The translations under genes were made by a program, and so were the position numbers. Of a stretch of DNA of 41,001 nt, positions 21,065-32,999 are shown piece after piece. The notes beneath the pieces are model-generated. The model was not told where the DNA came from, did no database searches, and was given only the letters and a program-made list of their open reading frames with translations. Where the stretch lies: the NCBI GenBank assembly GCA_900660155.1, contig CABFPE010000542.1:3768-44768 (forward strand). The letters are read 5' to 3'. The DNA comes from Hofstenia miamia. Taxonomy: Eukaryota > Xenacoelomorpha > Acoela > Hofsteniidae. How positions within the stretch are numbered: position 1 is the first letter of the stretch; each line of letters begins with the position of its first letter.

Positions 21065-23407
21065 CAACAAAAAATATATATATATTGAAAAGAAAAATAA
21101 AATATATTTGAATACTTTTTTGTATTACAACCATATTGAAGAAAAATAATATAATTAAGATCAGTTTTTATTTGTACTACCTCGAATACAACTCAAACTA
21201 TTCTTGTTTTTGTTGTTATCGTTTGAATATGATAAAACCAAAAAGGTGTACCGGTATTTTCGTTTTGCTTAATGGTATTTTTTAAATTCTTCCTGCACAG
21301 CCGATATTTACCAAAATTTCTAAAATTTTGGCTATCATCTGGAATCTGCTATCTTATTCAAATACATTATTATGAACATTCTACTCTAAAACAATAGTAT
21401 TTATCCTTTAAGTGGGACAGTACAAAGTAAACTCAAGATAGCAAATGAATAACCCTTACTACAGGAAGAAGATACCAAGCGCTTCCTATTAATATCCAAC
21501 GTAAAGGATGGAATTATTGAATTTTGCAAATGCATCTTTTAAACTTGGAAAGGATTCTAATGTTTTTTTATACTATGTAATTAAATAATGCATGCTGATT
21601 ATGTAGTGCATGTGATACAATTTTTGAAATTTCTGAACATTACATTCATGAATATGGAGGACGTTGATCGTATGAATACCGTTACATTATAAAAGATTTT
21701 CAAAACAAACATAAAGCCAATGTATTACATATTATTAGATAATTGTAAAAAATGCCTTGAAATATAATAATTTTCAGATTTTCATCATTATTTTGTAAGA
21801 TATTAGAAAGAATATTATCTGCAAACATTAAATTTAGTGCCTAATCACAAATGAAATTTTTGTTGGCAGTATAGTTGATTTTAGCCGCTTAAAACTACCG
21901 GTGCTGTAGCAGTGTTCACTTATTATTTTTAAAAGAGCGAACTGACACCATGTTTTACATAAGAAAATCTAACAAAGCTATTGAATGGTATATTTTAAAT
22001 GTTAAGGAGAGCACAAATATTGAATTTCATTCTCAAGCATATGATTCGTTTATTATATAAGTATTTTAATAAAAAATATTGTAATTTTATGTAATCAACA
22101 AATATAACTAACAAATATTAGTTTCTTGAAGACTTGTTCACTTCATGCATGTATATACGTATACGTATACATGTATAATATGCACCCATGTTTCGAGAGT
22201 CATTTTTATCCACCGATTTTACCGCTGAAATTTGAATGGTGAATGAACACTTGGGAAATGTTAGAGGAAGGATCGTATGCAATTCAAAATGAACGCCTCA
22301 CTGTGTTGAGGCAATCATCAAAGGCATTGGGAACACGATACATAAATATAAACTCATTTTTGTGTTTTTCTTAATTTGAAATATTTTAAAAACTTTTTGT
22401 CTTGCACAATATTTATACACATTATCCAGTATCAAATTGTTAAATTTTTTTGTATATTTGCTTTCATTCTGTAAATTTCCAAACTAAATAAGTTAGAGGG
22501 TGTTAGAGGGCTTTTGGCCAGTACGGTATAGTGCATTATTACTGTCATAGGCATTAGTGAATATTTTTTCATTACAATTTAAAATGGAATGCGTGAGACA
22601 AATTGTAGGCAATCAATTTATGTTATTGAAGTGCTCATTACACACTTAATTTAATTTTTCAAATATTTGTTTGTAAAACTATGAGCAATCATAAAGATGC
22701 CTATGACAAGCATTTTTATTTGTTTCCTTAAAATACTATAGGAGCATGTTGTATTAATTAACAATGTCATCTTCAGCTTATAAAGCAGTAGGTTAGAGGA
22801 TATAATTTGTTCAACTTGAGGATTGTCAATTTACAAAAATTCCTAGTATAATATTCCCTATATATATATATAATTACAATATACCATTATGCGTTTATAA
22901 TATCAAATTTGTCTTTATAGATATCTTGGTGTTTACACTTGGTTGTTTGATCTTAAAATTGTGAAGTAAATTATTCCAGATTTTTTAAATGTTCTGATAG
23001 TTGATTTCGTTTTGAGCATTTTCTGCTAAGTTTACGACTATATCCAATAATAATATCATCTTTAATTTAACAAAATTACTTTCAAATCGCACTGCCTATT
23101 CAAATATTTGTTTAGGAAATTGTTGAAAAATTTCATGATATAAGAACCGGCCAATAAAATAATTTAATAACATGTTTTAAAAAAACTATAACTCATTAAA
23201 ATTAAGTAAAATAAAGCGTAAAAAACATTTAATAGCTACTTTGTAGTTATTTACAATTATAAAACACATATTTACATAAAAATTAAATAAAATGCTTTAC
23301 AAAACAATATACATTCAAGAGCAAATAACTATTCGAAACTAGACCAACATTCGAGTAAATATATAAACTACTATAAAACTATGGTTAAAAATTCTTTAAA
23401 TAAATAC
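21065..23407. other. AT-rich intergenic DNA
   Basis: I see no gene. Minor items are an alternating TATACG tract near 22150-22175, a small hairpin at 22295-22312 (gcctca/tgaggc arms) and a short TA run near 22860. The right end should contain the 3' untranslated region of the CDK-inhibitor gene; an ATTAAA lies on the minus strand at 23228-23233. Confidence 0.6.
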
Positions 23408-23716
23408 TTATTCAGCGGAAGGAACCGAAAATATATGATTTAGGGAGGGGTCGTCTGATAATTCCAAATTTGAAGGTTGTCGATTAGATCCAAAATGAAG
23501 AAGAGATTCTGGAACGTTTCTGGCAGGCTTCCAAAGATATCTCGCCGACTGTGAATTGTTTATAGGACGAAACTGCTCAAAGTCGAAATTCCACTTAGCA
23601 CTTGCCCTGGGAATTTCAGCACAATCCTGATTTTGTCGGATGTGATGTTGTAAAGAAGCTTTATCCACGTTTCCAAACAGATTCCTGCAAGCTGTACTCT
23701 TTGGACTTATGTTCAT
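23408..23716 (-). CDS. CDKN1-like: CIP/KIP-family cyclin-dependent kinase inhibitor (p27/p21-like), 102 aa
   Basis: CIP/KIP proteins bind cyclin-CDK complexes in the nucleus and restrain entry into S phase. The N-terminal half is a clear CDI domain. ACRNLFG (residues 9-15) is the cyclin-groove RxLF motif, NVDKASLQHHIRQ is the linker-helix region, and KWNFDF (41-46) is the CDK-binding strand. Spacing from LFG to WNFDF is within one residue of human p27. YLW (60-62) follows. After VPE (68-70) the usual F-Y-Y or L-Y segment, which places a tyrosine in the CDK ATP pocket, reads SLLHFG with no tyrosine. The protein is shorter than p27 (198) or p21 (164). I see no PCNA box, clear nuclear signal or C-terminal phospho-degron, unless further exons exist. 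The start is the only Met ahead of the domain. Confidence 0.8.
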   Translation of the reverse strand: MNISPKSTACRNLFGNVDKASLQHHIRQNQDCAEIPRASAKWNFDFEQFRPINNSQSARYLWKPARNVPESLLHFGSNRQPSNLELSDDPSLNHIFSVPSAE

Positions 23717-24060
23717 AGCGACATTAACGGCTGAACAGAAACTTCAGTACGTTAATGCCTAACGTGCGACAAAGCATGCACGCCTACACTCACTGAATAA
23801 ATAGTAAGAGAGAGAATGACGGGCTTAGACGGTTGTCAGGGCAATTGCGTAAATCAATACTACGTCACCTCTTATCTACACTCATTACTCATTGTACTCC
23901 CGCCATTGTATTGGCTGAGCAAGTAACGTGGTTTCCCAGACAGTCGTAGTAACTCAAAGTCACGACAAAGCTTTCGACGTGTTGAGCACGGTGTTTTAAA
24001 AAGCCACGTCACCCTTTAAAATTCTTCTTCTGGCTGTGAAAATTTACGTTATCTCACCCA
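23717..24060 (-). promoter_or_regulatory. Putative promoter of the CDK-inhibitor gene
   Basis: This stretch is richer in GC and CpG than its neighbours. On the minus strand it has a TATTTATT box at about 23797-23805 (some 85 bp before the ATG), a CRE-like GTGACGTA at 23861-23868, an E2F-like TGGCGGGA at 23898-23905 and a CCAAT box at 23910-23914. The arrangement fits a cell-cycle gene promoter. These are motif matches only. Confidence 0.4.
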
Positions 24061-25345
24061 CGCCTTATTGAATATATACGCTTTAGTTTAGCTACAAGTT
24101 CTTGTTATATAAATCAAATTTTAAATGTTTTGTCAATCAGGAATATTTTGAAAAACCCGACTCTGACTATACTCAAGTCAAAATGAACTGTGAAAGAGAT
24201 GCAAAATAAAATAAATACAATAATTTTATTTTAGAGAAGAGTAACAGCGTATCAACTAGGCCTACACTTTATTTTTGTATTTATCTAGTGTTATATTTTA
24301 TCATTAATATATAACTAAATAAATTCGACAACGTCGTCTTCTATTTTCGACATGGTTATTCCAAAACGAATGATGATTCACGGTAGCTATTTTAAATTAC
24401 AAAATAATATGTATAATAATGATCATTAATTTAACTTACAGTAAAGGGATAGATATAGTACGAACCTAAGTTGGGCAACCATTAATTATATATTCGTAGG
24501 ATGTAACTGTATCTGTATGTAATTGCATTATTTCTTATATTATATTGAATTTTATTGTTTCTTATTATTATACAGTGGAAAGATACGAACTACCGATGTT
24601 AAAAAACCGCAGAAAAATAATAGAGGAATCTGGTGCCCCATGGATTTTGCCATGAATGTGCTCATAAGTATAGCACTGGTATATCCTATACGTATCATTA
24701 TTTTTAATATATTGTTTAACCTAGATATTTTTCACACATATATTATTTTCTTTGTTAGGAGAAGTTTGGAAAAAACATAAAAACAAAAAGACAATATTTT
24801 TTTGCAAAAAACAACTTTTTTGTTTAATTCGAAAAAAATGTTTTAAACAACAACCCTGAGATTAACCCAAACGAAAGTCATCATCATCATTCAAATCACT
24901 GCATTTGGGTGTTTCCTAAGTTACTGACAGCATTCATGATTTTGCAATATTTAGAGGTAAGCATAGAAGCAGGACAATTAATTCGCTTACCCAAAATCAC
25001 GCACAATTTTTGCAAGAGATTTATTGCAAATAAGTGCTCTTATATTGCCGTGACTGTGGAGTTATATATTGAAATTCGAATTTACAATAATTAATTCTTT
25101 TCTCTAATATTTAGCTAAAAACAATAATGGTGCACTGCACTATAAATTACTATAATGTTCAACATAAATATAAGGAGAAGTAAAACTTTTTTAATTAGAA
25201 TTAGAGAATATTACTTTGGAAGTGGGGATGCGTCAGCGTCACTTGGTGGGAAATTTAACACAGGATTGGCGAGTTCTCTGTTCAGGAACCAATCGTAATT
25301 TCATTTTATGCAGTACTTTGGTATATCATTATGACTTACCAGAGT
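24061..25345. other. AT-rich intergenic DNA
   Basis: I recognise no gene, RNA or clear repeat. Open stretches near 24523-24780 are rich in Ile, Phe and Tyr and look like chance. Confidence 0.6.
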
Positions 25346-25430
25346 TGTAAGCGACTCAGTTAAATCACGGTTCGGTTCTGTTCGGCTTGGCTCGGTTTGG
25401 TTTTGGCTTGCAATAGCTAATTTGTAAATG
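25346..25430. repeat. GGTTCGG/GGCTCGG-rich fragment, possible transposon end
   Basis: CAGAGTTGTAAGCGACTC is followed by several TTCGG, CTTGG and CTCGG repeats. The start resembles CAGACTTGTCAACGAGCC at 25788, so this may be one end of a related element. I found no partner end. Confidence 0.35.
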
Positions 25431-25787
25431 GCTTACAATGGTTCGAAATTTAGGACGTAATTACGTCTCGTTAGATTTCAATAAAAACATGTCAATGCTT
25501 TGTCGAAATTAGTAAAGTTCGCTCAATTTCGTAATTTCTCTTTAATGGGTAAGCAATACATAGGAGGGAAGGACAAGAAGAGCGTCCTTAAAAATTGCAA
25601 TAAGTTTTCTTCCGAATTTGTAATTTTATAATTAATTCATTAAGTATTTTTTATAATCTGTGATGCTTCCTCTAAGTTATTTAAACGCTTATAACACAAC
25701 TAATAAAGATATTTAAAATTTGAAAACACAACAAGATAGAGAATTGTTTTTGACTTTACGCACGGCGCGCCTGAACAGGGCTCACAC

Positions 25788-26167
25788 CAGACTTGTCAAC
25801 GAGCCGACATTTCCAAGCTCGGCTCAGTTCGTCTCATTTAAATTTTGTATAAGTTCGGCACGGCTCGGTTCGCCACATAAAATCTTTGAATGAGGTTCGT
25901 TTTAGCTCGGTATTTTTTTAAAAATATTGTGCTCAAATAATTTTTTACATAGCTCTTCCTATTATTGAATAGACATTTCTTAAATAAGATTATAGGAAAG
26001 GCATACTGACTGCAAAAAATAAGAAAAACCTCCATAATCAAATTAACAAGCAGAACTATAAACTTGCTGTGCCTAAAATAGGCTCGTTTTGGGCTCGTTG
26101 TATATTAAATACTGCGCTCAAGCTCGGCTCGGCTCGGCTCGTTAGAAGCTCGGCTCGATGACAAGTC
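25788..26167. mobile_element. hAT-like MITE with CTCGG subterminal repeats
   Basis: The left end CAGACTTGTCAACGAGCCGA and the reversed right end GTGACTTGTCATCGAGCCGA form inverted repeats of about 18 bp. Arrays of GGCTCGGCTCGG lie just inside both ends, near 25834-25870 and 26117-26158. The middle is AT-rich with no ORF. The pentamer cacac occurs at both edges, but a full 8-bp duplication is not visible because the outermost right bases have changed. Confidence 0.6.
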
Positions 26168-26346
26168 ACACTATTTTTCACAAGAAAGCAATAAATTACT
26201 TCATTATATGAATACTAGGGATGGCAAGAATTTGAATGTTTTTATAAAAATCGAACTTCTCATTGCAAAAATATTAATATTTTTATATACTTCAGGGACA
26301 GGAATTATTCTAACACAAAACTTCATATTACATGAGTGCGCACAAC

Positions 26347-26921
26347 CAAGGCCTACTTTAATCACGGCCTGGCGATTTGCAGTACAAAAAACGAAAAGTA
26401 GCAATAAATACTTTTGTAAGTAGGGAATTAGTGTAAAATTTTGTCCAAATATGCAATACAAAGAATATAAGAAATTCCCATTAAATTTGTGGAGTTACAG
26501 CCATTGCATTTCCTTGGCAACAAAAAAAGGGTTCATCAAACAATTAAAGGTTTTCACAAGCAAAGAAGTAAGTTAAATTTCTAGAAATATATCATCTCAA
26601 AGTAGAAAGGTTAGAGCTACATTTCTGCTTGCGTATATCTATATTTGCTGATTTTTATGAAGACAAATCATAAATTTTGATATGCAGAAAGATGATTGTT
26701 TATTGTGAATGGCCTCATTATATTTGAAGGTGGTTTTTGCCATTTTAAAGGAAGCAAATCGCTCCAAAAGGTGCATAGATGTGTACAATAGCTAATTCTT
26801 TGATTTGGTTATTTAAAATCATTTTTTTGCATCAAATCTTGGTCTGTAGCGAAGTATGTTTGCGGCCTCATTTTTGTTAATTTTACTGCAAATCGCCAGG
26901 CCGTGATTACAGTAGGCCTTG
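26347..26921. mobile_element. MITE with 38-bp terminal inverted repeats and target duplication
   Basis: The left arm 26347-26384 begins CAAGGCCTAC. The right arm 26884-26921 is its reverse complement with one mismatch in 38. The sequence gcacaac stands on both sides (26340-26346 and 26922-26928; eight bases if the ambiguous c is counted), a 7-8 bp target duplication as in hAT elements. The 575-bp interior has no ORF of note. The long, well-kept arms suggest a fairly young non-autonomous element. Confidence 0.8.
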
Positions 26922-26928
26922 GCACAAC

Positions 26929-28984
26929 CCATTAGATGTGTCCATATCAAAGGCAATAACTATTTCTTAACAGTCTCGGATAATTTTTTCGAAAATGTTG
27001 ACAAAGTACTTTTTTACTTTAAATTAACACTAGTGGATATAGGCGTTAATTCCGATTTGAAACGATTTTTAAATGAACATTATTTTACATTTTCAGTTTT
27101 ACTTTTTTCTGATTTTTTGCGCAGTTTTTTGCACTTTCAAAGGTTTTTTCGGTTTTAATTTGAAAGGAATTGGATCAACTGTGTTTCTGAAATTAGACCC
27201 ACTGTGTTTCTGAAATTAGACCCGCTTGCAAAATCGAAGTAAATTCTAATAGCAATGGTGTCAGTGTGTTTGTTCCTTGGACGTGAAATTGACATCGTTG
27301 TATGTCAACCTGGAGAAGTAGCATACACAACCTTATTTTATTTATTTTGAACACGGGTGTTTTATCTTAAGAACAAAAACCTATGCAGTGAAAATATAAT
27401 CCTAATACGATTACTACATATTTTATGACCATAGAAAGATTGTACCTTATCCACTTTGAAATTTGTAAATTGTTTTTACAAAGAACAGCTGTAAATATGA
27501 CTGTGTTGTAGCCATGCATACTTAATATATTAGATTTGTCTATTGTTTGTTTTATTGTTCATTTCATAAATTTGTAGTAATGAGGAATCTGTGAGATAGG
27601 ACGAGAATTTTTTTGGATGAAGTTCCATTTATATTTATATTCAGTCTCCTCCCATGCCAATCACACAACTTATTTTCCTCCATGCTTCCATGTTTATCAA
27701 GGCATGATTTCAATTTGGGCAAATTTGGGAACTATTGTGAATAATATTATGGAAGCCCTTGATCCGTTTTTCTTCATTTATTACCCCAGTCTTATGTTTA
27801 TCTTAGTTTCTCTGAAATATTTAGTTCAAATTCAAATTATTGTCTTTGTAAAAACACTGAAAACACTGCTAGTCTGATGATTAATGATTTCATTTGTTGC
27901 TTAATGGTTTTTAAATGAATTTTATAATTTTTTTACAGCAGCTTTGAATATTTAATTACCATATTTTTTCTTTTGCAAACTCTTAGCATAAATTAAGTTC
28001 TATAGTTCATTAGAAAGTAAAAACCAAGAATTTACACATTGTGATTAAGTCCATATTCCCAGTAACATGTGAAGTGATTTTGAAAAAGACAATACATTGT
28101 CGCTTAAAAAATACAATGCTATATAAAACTTCTTCTATAATTTATTGTCAATTGTTTTAAATTTTTACTTTACTTGAATTTATTTCTATGACACCAGCTA
28201 GCAAGTTGAAGTGTACCTTCGATTCAAATTTAGAGGCCTGTACTAGGCATCGACTAGAATTACTTAAAATAAGGTTAAGGGTTTTATTACTCTTGAAATG
28301 TGTCACAATAAACTAAAACATATAAAAAATTTTCAGTTATCATGGAATGAATTTTAAGTTGAAATATTGATCCTGAAGCATGGGCTATGCATTATTTCTA
28401 CAGATTTGATTTTGGTATATCGAAAGCTCGAGGTTTGATTTAAGTAATAAGATCATAAAATTTTGTAATCTACACATAGGCTGCGGACTGTTTGGCTGAA
28501 TAAATGTGTTGCTCACCCCCAAAAATCAACTTGAACTTTTTTAGGAATATTAGGTGCACTGAACATCTATTAGATTTTCATAGAGTATATACAAAGTATT
28601 CTGTGCTATTTTAGAAGTATAAAACATTGTAGAAATAAGTTCATTAATATATATTGTGTCTAATATTTCCCTAACTGATGCAAGATAGCATGAAAAAAAC
28701 CCGCGCCTTTATAACAGCCCTCAAAGTGACCAAACCTAGCTTTCCATGTCTCCGCAACTACTGAATGTAAGCTCTGACATATAAACTTTAGATACTAGAG
28801 GTTCTAAATGATAACAAATTCTGTAGCATGTTACATATGTTTTAAGCTCTTCTCAAAAAATACTTCTTGAGTATTGACATAATTGTGTTTATATTAAAAG
28901 CAGTGTAGTTCTGAATGATGCTATTGAATGAAAAGGATTTCTTCATAATAACCAGAACTTTTAATTGATTCGCCTTTTACAATA
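26929..28984. other. AT-rich intergenic DNA
   Basis: I recognise no gene or clear repeat. A short direct duplication (actgtgtttctgaaattagaccc) lies near 27179-27224. Open stretches here (26919-27158, 27617-27877) are Phe-rich and look like chance. Confidence 0.55.
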
Positions 28985-29531
28985 TTATTGCAAACTTTAA
29001 AACTACAAGTCTATGATAAGGTCAGTAGTAGAGTATTGATGAACAGCGGTCCATGATTAAAAGAGGGCCTTTAATGTTTTGCTCCCAACTCAATGTTATG
29101 AAGAGGCATGTTCATATCTAAACATTAGTACGCTCGAAACGCGTCGCCAATTTGTATGTGACAAGCTTCTGAAGACCATGCAGTCATCTTTCAATGCTTT
29201 ACATCACATAATACACGGTAATAGAGAAGCCACGTACAATCTTTGGTATCAAAGACCTGCAGATTTAAATCCACAAATTGATCGTCTAGCTAAATCTTTT
29301 GCTTTTGCACAAATAATGAATCCTTTGATATTTCTTCAGTGATCGTTGATGCCTTATAGCCAAAATGTTTCATGTTTGGTGTAGACGTTTTTTACCTTCT
29401 CAGTTTTTACTTTCACTACGTTAGTGTTATTAATTATTGTTTTTAATTTTATGTTATTAATTTTGTTGTGCAAAGCCATTTTGACCTCTTGGTCACAAGC
29501 TGTTTATAAATATAATTACCTACCTACTTTC
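28985..29531 (+). mobile_element. LINE 3' fragment (CR1/L2-like group)
   Basis: The conceptual protein at 29079-29342 contains CYEEACSYLNISTLETRR, QFVCDKLLKTM and LHHII. This is the pattern of the C-terminal end of CR1/L2-type reverse transcriptases (YEEAL-LNI-TLEERR...). An AT-rich 3' untranslated part follows and ends in a short TACC repeat (tacctacctac) near 29518. It is strongly 5'-truncated. It lies just beyond the 3' end of the KLHL10-like gene. Confidence 0.65.
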
Positions 29532-29670
29532 TTACTTTAGCAATGAGACTCCTAAAATGATTTTATGTAGTATAAAAATATACCATAAATTCATGACAGA
29601 ATTGTTTAATAATGTGGTGGATTGGATACAGAATATATCATTATTTTAGTACAATGCAGAAATGAAATAT

Positions 29671-31575
29671 TTAAACGTAACTTCGAGAACGAGAGCGCGA
29701 GGACTTTAAATATTCATTAACAACATCAAGTCCATCAACAACAATTATACTCAACGCGCTTATTCCATCTCTATTTGGCAAAAAGCTGATGGGATACCAT
29801 TTTCTATCTGCTACAGAGTACATTTCACAATGTGAAGTCGTTTGGTGCCGGTCATCATCATATCCTCCAATGACAGTCAAAAAGCGATCATAAACCGCTA
29901 CACCGAAATTGCTTCTTGCGATGTTCATTTCGGCCGTCTCAACAACCCAGCAGTTCTCCTTTTGGTTCCAATACTCAATTGTTTTTAATCTTCTTTGGCC
30001 ATCGAACCCACCCAAGGCATAAATTGTGCCATTGTATGTTGCAGCTTTCACACCACTTCTAGGGTTATTCATTGGTACAAGGAAGGTCCATGTATTCGTT
30101 GAGGGACTATACACTTCTACTGATCTATGAATTATATCCCCATCAAATCCTCCAATTACATAAATTTTTTCATTCAGTACAACTGCATGTGCGTCAGATC
30201 TAATTTCCGTCATGCTTTGCAAATATGTCCATTGATTTGTAAGTGGATTATATCTTTCTACAGTTTTAAGACGCTTGTTACCATCATGCCCGCCAATGGC
30301 ATAAACATAGTTACCACAACTAACAGCACAGACGTAACATCGCCTGTCATGCATGGTTGCTTTTTCAATCCATTTTAGTTTTTTTCTATCAAATGCATGC
30401 ATTGTATTCAATCTTTCAGTTCCATCATAACCACCGACAATGTACAGAATGTCATTTAAGATTACTAAACCATGATATGCACGATGCATATCATCGTCCC
30501 ACTGTAGAATTCGCCATTGATCATTTTGAGGGTTATATAGTTCAACACAAGCTGTTGGATATTGACCACTCCATCCTCCGACTGCCAATATAACTTGGTG
30601 GGCTGCTCTTGGTCTATGCCAAAGAATTGCACGTTGGTATTCTTTTTCAGAGAATTGTGGATCATGAGGTATTTTCTTTGTACTTATTTGTAACATAAGC
30701 AAGTTATAAAATCGCTTACAAACAGAACAATTTTTAACATGTGTTTCAAGTACAGGAAATCCACCGAACGGCCGCTGCTTATCGAGCTTTGACAGTCTAA
30801 CACCCTCAAACAAAAGATAACATAAATACCTATCTTGAGATCGATTTTTATCGGGGTTATCAGCTTCATTTATCCATTTGTTTATGCAATATAACACATC
30901 TGTTTCTGAGGAAACTCGAAGTTTATCATTTTTTAGAAATTGAAGCAAGTCTTTCCCAGATAATGAACAAATTTCAGAGGAATTATTGTGATTCATTGTG
31001 TCAAAATGAAAAAGTATATAACGCTGACAAAATTTTTTTAAATCCGCAAAATTTAAACTTGTCGCAAAATTCCAAGCTTCAACTGCTCTCTCTTCGGTCA
31101 TTCTTTTTTGAATAAATTCCACACATGCTGTTCTTAATCCATCTACTAAAAGCCTATCTGCACAAACCAACAAACTACACACATTATGAAATGTCAATTC
31201 TAAGTCTTTTCCATAGATATATTGAAGAACAGTTTTCATTGTCTCTTCATTAATATCAGAAAGATCTACAGATCTATTAAATGTTTCTAAGAAACCATCT
31301 GTGAATAGGCTTTTAAAGTAATTTGATTTAGAAGCTAAAATAATACCATGGGCTCTAAATTTTTTTTCATTCTTTACGGTAATTTCCACATCACAGAAAT
31401 GACCCCTTTCAAGCATTTCTCGAAATACTTCAAGTTCGCTATGGTCATCATTCGCTTTGCTTAAAGATAAATGAGATGATAATGAGGATGATGTTGAATC
31501 TCGACCCTTGTCTGGTTGTTGCTCTAAATCATTTTGCTCATCTGGATCTAGTAATGAACTTTGATAATTGTTCAT
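29671..31575 (-). CDS. KLHL10: KLHL10-like BTB-BACK-kelch protein, 634 aa, intronless
   Basis: Kelch-like adaptors bring substrates to cullin-3/RBX1 ubiquitin ligases. KLHL10 does this in late spermatids in mammals. BTB is at about 52-152 (CDVEITVKNEKKFRAHGIIL, YIYG), BACK at about 157-290 and six kelch repeats at about 327-612 (AVGGWSG, IVGGYDG, AIGGHDG, VIGGFDG, ALGGFDG, VIGGYDD). RAYHG, RRCYV, RSDAHA, RSGV and RSNFG match the KLHL10 subgroup in particular. An N-terminal Ser/Asp-rich tail of about 45 residues precedes BTB, and the C-terminus is an RS run (SSRSRSRSYV). The length is close to vertebrate KLHL10 (about 608). The ORF has no intron. An ATTAAA lies 60 bp past the stop (29605-29610, minus). 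Its paralogue is at 36104-37999, in divergent orientation. Orthology to KLHL10 is by family motifs only. Confidence 0.92.
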   Translation of the reverse strand: MNNYQSSLLDPDEQNDLEQQPDKGRDSTSSSLSSHLSLSKANDDHSELEVFREMLERGHFCDVEITVKNEKKFRAHGIILASKSNYFKSLFTDGFLETFNRSVDLSDINEETMKTVLQYIYGKDLELTFHNVCSLLVCADRLLVDGLRTACVEFIQKRMTEERAVEAWNFATSLNFADLKKFCQRYILFHFDTMNHNNSSEICSLSGKDLLQFLKNDKLRVSSETDVLYCINKWINEADNPDKNRSQDRYLCYLLFEGVRLSKLDKQRPFGGFPVLETHVKNCSVCKRFYNLLMLQISTKKIPHDPQFSEKEYQRAILWHRPRAAHQVILAVGGWSGQYPTACVELYNPQNDQWRILQWDDDMHRAYHGLVILNDILYIVGGYDGTERLNTMHAFDRKKLKWIEKATMHDRRCYVCAVSCGNYVYAIGGHDGNKRLKTVERYNPLTNQWTYLQSMTEIRSDAHAVVLNEKIYVIGGFDGDIIHRSVEVYSPSTNTWTFLVPMNNPRSGVKAATYNGTIYALGGFDGQRRLKTIEYWNQKENCWVVETAEMNIARSNFGVAVYDRFLTVIGGYDDDRHQTTSHCEMYSVADRKWYPISFLPNRDGISALSIIVVDGLDVVNEYLKSSRSRSRSYV

Positions 31576-31680
31576 ATCTTAGTTACTTAAGCGATCAATA
31601 CATTACCATATTAATTTTTTCTTTTCTCTTAGTTAAATCATAACTTAGAGGTATGCGGGAAATCGTGTAGCATGTTATTT
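31576..31680 (-). promoter_or_regulatory. Putative promoter of the minus-strand KLHL10-like gene
   Basis: On the minus strand ACATGCTA (31675-31668) is followed by TTTCCCGC (gcgggaa at 31655-31661), then AACTAAGA, and GTAACTAAG (31586-31578) ends two bases before the ATG. The same blocks in the same order precede the paralogue at 36032-36101. TTCCCGC resembles an E2F-type site. Conservation between paralogues suggests function. Confidence 0.5.
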
Positions 31681-32999
31681 TTGAAAATAGTAAATACTTT
31701 CTTTTTACAGTTTACAGTATTTTGCTAAATTTGTTTATCAACTTGATTTTCTTAGAAATAACTTGTAGATATTATTTAGTCATGCAAATATGTCAATAAT
31801 CATACACATTTGTATATTCATAGCTTTAAGTTTCAAGTTAATCGATTGACATTTTTTAAATTAATAAATTATATTATATTTACGTTAACGTGAAGTAAAT
31901 TACATCGCTCAAGGTATTTTTCAGAATAATTTTAGCATTTTACAATCTTCAACTACAATTCTACAAAAAATATATTTTAAAAATTTGTATGCCTAATATT
32001 TATTTTGTAATTTATTTTTTAAATTCCGCTGCATGCGAAATTTTTGGTATATTGGACTTCAAACACTTAATTTCAGCATAAAGGAAATCTTAAACTATGT
32101 CAAGGTTTTTGTAGCGCTGAAGGTAGATGTTTGCTTAAATTGATCTCTGAAAGCTAACTCACAGCTACCAAACAGTCCGCATTCATTTTCAAAAAACCTT
32201 ATTAAGTATCATTTGGAAAGGTTAAATCAAATGTGTCCTTTATGCTGACATCTTGAAACACAAACCTCGTTGTTAATTTCAAAGGTATCTCTTTATCCAA
32301 TGTATCAGTTAAATGCTTGCTAATACATATTTGATTTTTTATGCTGTTCTTTAAGCATTTCTTCAATATCTACTTGAAATTGAAATATCACAGTATACTC
32401 TTAAGGAATCAATTGAAATTTGTGAATAAAATTGAAAACTTCGGAATTGTAACTAATTTCTTAACTTATAGATTTGAATAGGATAAAAGATATATCTTCT
32501 TAAATTTTGACTTTATTTCAATGACTTTATAAAGAAACCAATCATATGCTTTGTTATCGTATCCTAGAAACAATTATTATAATCTATGCTCTTCATGAAT
32601 ACATTTCAATGTCTTCCAAGTTGCCTGTTTTTAGACCATATGTAAATCTGCTGAACTTTTCACAAAGAGTGCTGTGCACTCATCTTGATCTGTTTTTGCT
32701 TTTAAGCTCTTGCAGCAGTGGTGCATTTAAAATAAATTCGCAACTACTCTTCAAAAGATGTTCATTTGCAAGTTATGATAACAAAATTTTGTTAATTTTA
32801 TAGTAATACATTTTTACTCATATAATCTTGAATTTCTGGGAGTGTGGATCCATTTCAATAGCTTTATTACTACAACTATTGTTATTAGAGCTTTTAGTGA
32901 AACTCAAAGAGAAGTTGATATTATACTAAAGCATTCAGAAAAAAGTGAGGTTAATTATTAATGTTGAAAAATGCAGTGAATTTGTATTAAATACTACAT
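31681..32999. other. AT-rich intergenic DNA between the KLHL10-like genes
   Basis: I see no gene. The end may include more of the LINE remnant that becomes recognisable at about 33000. Confidence 0.55.

Noticed and set aside
22295-22312. Hairpin with 6-bp arms (gcctca/tgaggc) as a terminator or small RNA
   Set aside because: It is too short for a miRNA precursor, and there is no neighbouring gene to which it would belong.
30127-30593. Plus-strand open frames opposite the KLHL10-like gene, and similar frames over the plus-strand copy
   Set aside because: They are shadows of the conserved kelch coding frame, with no domain of their own.
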